Below, piece after piece: positions 15,328 to 19,250 of a DNA stretch of 19,250 bases. Source of the DNA: an uncultured Erysipelotrichaceae bacterium. GTDB taxonomy: Bacteria; Bacillota_I; Bacilli_A; Erysipelotrichales; Erysipelotrichaceae. Where the stretch lies: NCBI GenBank assembly GCA_937893225.1, contig CALBJM010000166.1:1-19250 (forward strand), in the 5' to 3' direction. A model generated the notes under the pieces. The model was not told the origin of the DNA. It saw only the letters and a list, made by a program, of their open reading frames with translations, and did not search any database. A program made the position numbers and the translations under genes. How positions within the stretch are numbered: the stretch's first letter is position 1; each line of letters begins with the position of its first letter.

Positions 15328-16566
15328 ATGTTTTCTAAAGAAATCATGGAAAAATATGCAGATGTGCTTGTGCAGAAGGGATTAAATATTCAAAAAGGGC
15401 AGTATTTGCTTTTACAGTGCTGTCCAGATACGCTTGCATTAGCGCGCATCGTTGCAGAAAAGGCTTTGCAGCGGGGTGCAAAAGATGTGCATGTTTCTAT
15501 TTCGGATCCTTATATCAAACAAATCCGCGGAAAATATCTTTCTAAAGAACAGTGTTTAGAAGTTCCTGAATGGAAAAAAGAAGAGGAAGATTATTACCTG
15601 AGAAATAATGGTGTACAACTTGGCTTAATGGGTACATATCCATCATTAATGGAAGATGTTTCAGATGAGAATGCTATGGCATTAGCTAGTGCAGATAATC
15701 GTGTGCGTAATGTTGTACGTAAATATATTCATGAAGGAACATTGCAATGGACAGGAACGGCTTGTCCTACAAAAGAATGGGCAGTAAAGGTGTATCCAGA
15801 AATGGATGCAGAAGTTGCACTTGAAACACTAGAAAAAGATATTGCACATATGATGCGTTTGGATGAGGAAGATCCTGTAAAAGCTTGGAATCAACATTGT
15901 GCTAAGCTTAAAGCAGTTGGTGATAAGTTGAATGCATATCAATTTGATGCATTGCATATTACAAGTGAATTGGGAACGGATTTGCGTGTTGGATTAGTGA
16001 AGAATCATATTTGGTGTTCTGCAGCGGATATGGGTGATGCAAGAGTGCAAGCACCATATATTGCAAACATGCCAACAGAAGAAGTGTTTACAGATCCGGA
16101 TCGAAATAGGGTAGATGGTATTGCATATGCTTCTAAACCATTGATTATCAATGGAAAATTAGTGAAAGACTTTTGGATTCGTTTTTCATCAGGTGCAGCA
16201 ATAGATTGTGGTGCTAGTCAGAATGTGGATTTTTTGAAGTCTGCATTATTTGCAGATGATGGCAGTCGTCATCTTGGAGAAGTGGCATTGGTTTCAAAAC
16301 AGTCTCCAATCAATCAAATTGGTAGATTGTTCTATAATGGCTTAATTGATGAAAATGCTGCTAGTCATCTTGCTTTTGGTTCTAGTTTTCCAACGAATAT
16401 CCAAGGTGGAACGGACATGAGTGAGGAAGAATTAATAAAACATGGCGTAAACATTGCTGCTTGTCATCATGATTTTATGGTTGGTACAGAGAAGTATCAC
16501 GTAGAAGGTATATTGAATGATGGAACAAGTGTAGTCATTATGGATGATGGGGATTTTGTGATTTGA
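15328..16566 (+). CDS. M29-family metallo-aminopeptidase
   Basis: A 412-residue aminopeptidase of the AmpS/AmpT/PepS type, removing N-terminal residues from peptides in the cytoplasm. The N-terminal domain has KGLNIQKGQYLLLQC and ALQRGAKDVHV. Metal ligands line up with the family: Glu252 in NMPTEE, Glu318 in LGEVALV, His347 in SHLAFG, and His380/Asp382 in HHDFMVG. The position seven residues after His347, normally the active-site Tyr in GxAYP, is Phe354 (GSSFP). ATG 15328 is preferred, with AAAGG 8 bases upstream. A TTG at 15322 would overlap the preceding stop. It lies in the operon directly after the Gmk-like gene, with a 9-base gap to the M24 gene. Confidence 0.9.
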   Translation: MFSKEIMEKYADVLVQKGLNIQKGQYLLLQCCPDTLALARIVAEKALQRGAKDVHVSISDPYIKQIRGKYLSKEQCLEVPEWKKEEEDYYLRNNGVQLGLMGTYPSLMEDVSDENAMALASADNRVRNVVRKYIHEGTLQWTGTACPTKEWAVKVYPEMDAEVALETLEKDIAHMMRLDEEDPVKAWNQHCAKLKAVGDKLNAYQFDALHITSELGTDLRVGLVKNHIWCSAADMGDARVQAPYIANMPTEEVFTDPDRNRVDGIAYASKPLIINGKLVKDFWIRFSSGAAIDCGASQNVDFLKSALFADDGSRHLGEVALVSKQSPINQIGRLFYNGLIDENAASHLAFGSSFPTNIQGGTDMSEEELIKHGVNIAACHHDFMVGTEKYHVEGILNDGTSVVIMDDGDFVI

Positions 16567-16575
16567 GGTGATTTC

Positions 16576-17928
16576 ATGAATATTTCTAGAGAAGATTTTT
16601 TGTGTGATATTCCGGGTGTAGAAGATTTAAAAGATAAGATCGTATCCTATCGAAAGGAATGTGAAATCATTGATCGATGGTTAGTGAAGAGACTAGATAC
16701 TGTTTTACCTATGGTCATGCAGAGAGCTGGTATTGATACTTGGGTCGTTTGTAATAATGAACATAATGAAGATCCAATCTTCCGTACTTTATCTCCATCT
16801 TTAATGATGAGTGCAAGAAGATTGACAATCTTAATTATGCATCTAAAAGAAGATGGGACAGTAGAACGCTTTTCTTTAACGCATCCAGTGCCGGATATTG
16901 CACATCTTTATACACCTTGTTGGTTGAATCCAAAAGACCAATTGTGGAGTGCAGATAAATATTTTTTGGAAAATTCAAAAGGCGTTTCTATTTCTGAGAA
17001 ACCAGAAACACAATGGGAATGTTTCCAAAGAGTGATTCACGAATTACATCCTAAGAAAATTGGTTTAGATTATTCTGAATATGATGCATATGCGGATGGT
17101 TTGTCACATTCTTTATATATGAAGATCATGGATTCTTTATATGAAGAAGATAAGAAAAAAGTTGTTTCAGCAGAAGAGATTTGTATTGGTTGGTTAGAAA
17201 CTCGAATTGATGAAGAAATGGATGCATACAATGGTGTTGTGCAAATTGCACATGCATTAATTAAAGAAGCATATTCTTCTAGAGTGATTCATCCTGGTGT
17301 TACGACCACTGATGATGTGTGTTTTTGGATGATGGAAAAGGCAAGAAAGCTAGGCTTAGAACCATGGTTTGATTTTGAAACATCGATTATTCGCAAAAAT
17401 GCAGATATAGAAGGTGAGTGTGTCATTGCACCAGGGGATGTTTTACATTGTGATATTGGTTTTCGGTATCTTGGTTTGTGTACAGATACACAAGAGATGG
17501 CATATATTCTGAAAAATGATGAATTAGATGCGCCAGAAGAATTGAAAAAGGCAATGGCGACTGTCAATCGTTTACAAGATATTACACTTGAAGCAATAGC
17601 AATTGGCAAGAGTGGAAATGAAATATTATCGCAAGCACGTCGCAAGGCAATAGAAGAAGGTATAGATCCATGTATTTATACACATCCTTTGGGTTTTGAT
17701 GGACATGCTGCAGGGCCTACAATTGGTATGTGGGATCAACAAAATGGTGTGAAACATGAAGGTGATTATATCATTCATGATAATACATGTTATTCTTTGG
17801 AGTTGAATGCAAGTGTTGAAGTTTTTGGGAAGAAACAGCCTTTTTCAATGGAATCAGATATTATGATTCGTAATGGAAAGAAGTATTTCTTAGCTGGAAG
17901 ACAAACAAACTTCCATCTTATTAAGTGA
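16576..17928 (+). CDS. M24-family Xaa-Pro-type peptidase
   Basis: A 450-residue peptidase with the creatinase/aminopeptidase P architecture. An N-terminal domain (about 1-200) ends at the linker VSAEEICIGWLETRIDEE, followed by the pita-bread catalytic domain. All five metal ligands can be placed: Asp293 (HCDIGF), Asp304 (CTDTQ), His370 in HPLGFDGH with active-site His377, and the two glutamates in SLELN and SMESD. Usual family substrates have Xaa-Pro bonds (aminopeptidase P or prolidase), but the Arg residues that fix Pro specificity are not obvious, so specificity is open. GAGGTGAT precedes the ATG. In context it would handle Pro-containing peptides that the M29 and M20 enzymes cannot cut. 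Confidence 0.88.
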   Translation: MNISREDFLCDIPGVEDLKDKIVSYRKECEIIDRWLVKRLDTVLPMVMQRAGIDTWVVCNNEHNEDPIFRTLSPSLMMSARRLTILIMHLKEDGTVERFSLTHPVPDIAHLYTPCWLNPKDQLWSADKYFLENSKGVSISEKPETQWECFQRVIHELHPKKIGLDYSEYDAYADGLSHSLYMKIMDSLYEEDKKKVVSAEEICIGWLETRIDEEMDAYNGVVQIAHALIKEAYSSRVIHPGVTTTDDVCFWMMEKARKLGLEPWFDFETSIIRKNADIEGECVIAPGDVLHCDIGFRYLGLCTDTQEMAYILKNDELDAPEELKKAMATVNRLQDITLEAIAIGKSGNEILSQARRKAIEEGIDPCIYTHPLGFDGHAAGPTIGMWDQQNGVKHEGDYIIHDNTCYSLELNASVEVFGKKQPFSMESDIMIRNGKKYFLAGRQTNFHLIK

Positions 17929-17935
17929 GGTTAGC

Positions 17936-18304
17936 ATGGTAGTTATTTCAACAACAAAAGCACCAAAAGCAATTGGTCCATATGCACAAGGATATGTGGC
18001 AAATGGATTTGTGTTTACATCTGGACAAATTGGTGTAGACCCAAAAAGTGGTGAAGCTTGTAATGGGATTGAAAAGCAAGCAGAACAGGCTTGTAAGAAT
18101 GTTCAAGCTATCTTAGAAGCAGGTGGCAGCGGTTTGCAACATGTTATCAAGACAACTTGTTATCTTGCAGACATGAATGACTTTGCGGCTTTTAATGAAG
18201 TATATGCAAAGTATTTTACAGAATATCCAGCAAGAAGTTGTGTGGCAGTAAAAACACTCCCTAAAGGTATGTTATGTGAAATAGAAGCGATTGGTGAAAT
18301 ATGA
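17936..18304 (+). CDS. ridA: RidA-family 2-iminobutanoate/2-iminopropanoate deaminase
   Basis: A 122-residue RidA (YjgF/YER057c/UK114) protein forming trimers that hydrolyse reactive imines or enamines to keto acids and ammonia. Key residues are present: Tyr16 in IGPYAQG, Arg100 and Cys102 in PARSCV, and Glu115 in CEIEAIG, so it belongs to the catalytically competent RidA group rather than the Arg-lacking Rid subgroups. GTGAGG precedes the ATG. It begins 7 bases after the M24 gene, and its stop codon overlaps the start of the SagB-like gene (ATGA). In this setting it would clear imines from amino acid or peptide oxidation. The pairing with a flavin dehydrogenase supports this but is inference. 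Confidence 0.93.
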   Translation: MVVISTTKAPKAIGPYAQGYVANGFVFTSGQIGVDPKSGEACNGIEKQAEQACKNVQAILEAGGSGLQHVIKTTCYLADMNDFAAFNEVYAKYFTEYPARSCVAVKTLPKGMLCEIEAIGEI

Positions 18305-19113
18305 CAAATGAAGAAAAAATACAGATTGGTAGGAATTTTTTAAAACCAATCATTGAAGAAGAAACAGATTACAAATCTGATCAAGACTTGAAAAAGCCAC
18401 AGCCGCCTCTTGTGAAAAAAGCAATGACAACAAACATTATTGATCTGCCAAAGAATTTTAAGAACTTAAACATAGACAATGATTTTTTGCATGTTATCAA
18501 TACAAGACAATCACATCGTGTATATACACAAGAAAAAATGTCATTGTTGGAATTGTCTTATTTGTTGTGGTGTACACAAGGTGTTAAAGAGATTCGTGGG
18601 AAATCTTATGCTACATTGCGTACAGTCCCGTGTGGTGGTGCAAGACATGAATTTGAGTGCTATATGACTGTACAAAATGTAGATGGTTTAAAAGATGGAT
18701 ATTATCATTATTTGCCGATGCATCATCAAATAGAATTATTGAAAGAAGATAATCATATGCATGATTTCATTTCTGTATCTTTGCAAAAACAGGACTGGGC
18801 ATGTAAAGCAAATGTAGTTTTTTATTATAGTTTTGTTTGTTATAGAGCAGAATGGAGATATGGTATCTATACACATCGTATGGTCATGTGTGATGCCGGA
18901 CATATTACAGAAAATTTATATTTAGCTTGTACAAGCATTGGCTTAGGAGGTTGTGCAATAGGTGCTGTTAATGGCAAAGTGAGTGATGAAGCATTTGGAT
19001 TAGATGGTGAAGAAGAATTTATCATGTATGCAATGCCTGTTGGAACGATTTCAGTAAATAACCAGCAAAAGGAAAAAGACTTTTACGCATTTGTAAAAGA
19101 AGAAGGATTATAA
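18301..19113 (+). CDS. SagB-type (nitroreductase-fold) flavin dehydrogenase
   Basis: A 270-residue FMN-dependent oxidoreductase of the SagB/ThcOx nitroreductase-fold family. Recognisable segments: IGRNFLKP at the N terminus, PQPPLVKK, the FMN-binding NTRQSHRVY (about 67-75), LSYLLWCTQGV, TLRTVPCGGARHEFE, and the C-terminal HITENLYLACTSIGLGGCAIGAV with EEEFIMYAMPVG. Characterised SagB/McbC proteins oxidise azoline rings to azoles on ribosomal peptides. No cyclodehydratase (SagC/SagD, YcaO) or precursor peptide is seen here, so this is a stand-alone member acting on an unknown substrate. The start overlaps the ridA stop by 4 bases, so the two are coupled. It is the last gene of the peptide operon. 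Confidence 0.88.
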   Translation: MTNEEKIQIGRNFLKPIIEEETDYKSDQDLKKPQPPLVKKAMTTNIIDLPKNFKNLNIDNDFLHVINTRQSHRVYTQEKMSLLELSYLLWCTQGVKEIRGKSYATLRTVPCGGARHEFECYMTVQNVDGLKDGYYHYLPMHHQIELLKEDNHMHDFISVSLQKQDWACKANVVFYYSFVCYRAEWRYGIYTHRMVMCDAGHITENLYLACTSIGLGGCAIGAVNGKVSDEAFGLDGEEEFIMYAMPVGTISVNNQQKEKDFYAFVKEEGL

Positions 19114-19120
19114 GCGAATG

Positions 19121-19151
19121 AACTAGTATTTCGAAAGAATGCTAGTTTTTT
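19121..19151 (+). terminator. Rho-independent terminator of the peptide operon
   Basis: AACTAGTATT (19121-19130) pairs with AATGCTAGTT (19138-19147), with one wobble pair and a 7-base loop, and runs into six T residues (19146-19151). It lies 7 bases after the stop of the last gene. Confidence 0.8.
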
Positions 19152-19173
19152 GGATTTTTATAAAAACTTGGGA

Positions 19174-19192
19174 ATACCTTAGTAGGAGGTAT
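19174..19192. promoter_or_regulatory. Inverted repeat over the ribosome site of the next gene
   Basis: ATACCT (19174-19179) and AGGTAT (19187-19192) form a perfect inverted repeat with a 7-base centre. A bulged extension by GG/CC outside lengthens it (19171-19194). The right arm includes the AGG of AGGAGG, so as RNA it could hide the ribosome site, and as DNA it could be an operator. Short enough to be chance. Confidence 0.3.
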
Positions 19193-19195
19193 CCA

Positions 19196-19250
19196 ATGAA
19201 TCAAGAAAAAAAGAAAATCCAAAAAGTCGTATCCCAATTAACACTGTTTG
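19196..19250 (+). CDS. Partial gene, N-terminal 18 codons, unidentified
   Basis: ATG at 19196 follows a strong ribosome site (AGGAGG, 19184-19189), and the frame stays open to the window edge, starting MNQEKKKIQKVVSQLTLF. The lysine-rich start going into a hydrophobic run hints at a membrane protein or a regulator, but 18 residues are too few to identify it. It lies beyond the operon terminator, so it is probably a separate transcription unit. Confidence 0.55.
   Translation, partial: MNQEKKKIQKVVSQLTLF

Noticed and set aside
17289..17645. 118-codon minus-strand open frame inside the M24 peptidase gene
   Set aside because: It has no ribosome site or family pattern, and it overlaps essential metal-binding codons of the plus-strand gene.
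18301..19113. An azole-modified peptide (TOMM) biosynthetic cluster
   Set aside because: Only the SagB-type dehydrogenase is present. No YcaO/cyclodehydratase gene or precursor peptide could be found in the window.

Overview
The window looks like chromosomal DNA of a low-GC Gram-positive bacterium (Bacillota). Evidence: AT-rich sequence, strong AGGAGG-type ribosome sites, sigma-A-like promoters, hairpin-plus-U terminators, a lipoprotein substrate-binding protein, and TGA used as a stop. Gene content and protein style would fit the Erysipelotrichia, but that placement is an inference.

Layout. (1) 1-333: no protein gene is supported. There is a strong promoter overlapping an 8-bp inverted repeat. 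It drives a predicted free-standing RNA of about 185 nt, built from hairpins joined by near-repeated AU-rich linkers and closed by its own terminator. A bidirectional terminator follows. (2) 334-1895, minus strand: a two-gene operon for a D-2-hydroxyacid dehydrogenase and a small flavoprotein with an iron-sulfur-type cysteine motif. (3) 2011-4912, plus strand: a DUF308 membrane protein with its own terminator, then a soluble hybrid histidine kinase with a C-terminal receiver. (4) 4960-6191: an Lgt-family enzyme with an unusual signature, translationally coupled to ribose-5-phosphate isomerase B, then a terminator. (5) 6252-6844: a decayed LysR regulator pseudogene. (6) 6977-7546: a TetR-family regulator, ended by a terminator overlapping its stop codon. 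(7) 7735-19113: an 11-gene same-strand operon for peptide use, followed by a terminator. (8) 19196-19250: the start of an unidentified gene.

The large operon forms one pathway. OppB, OppC, OppD, OppF and the lipoprotein OppA import peptides. An M20 Xaa-His-type dipeptidase (pepD), an M29 metallo-aminopeptidase and an M24 Xaa-Pro-type peptidase break them down. The operon also carries three genes not expected in a plain peptide-use cluster: a guanylate-kinase-like protein with a rewritten P-loop, a RidA imine deaminase, and a stand-alone SagB-type flavin dehydrogenase whose start overlaps the ridA stop. A coherent inference is that imported peptides or amino acids are oxidised to imines that RidA hydrolyses. 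The TetR gene just upstream is the natural candidate regulator, and both its promoter region and the opp promoter carry a shared TTGTGTTRCA word.

The best candidates for something undescribed are the multi-hairpin RNA at the left edge and the Gmk-like/RidA/SagB-like accessory set inside the peptide operon.
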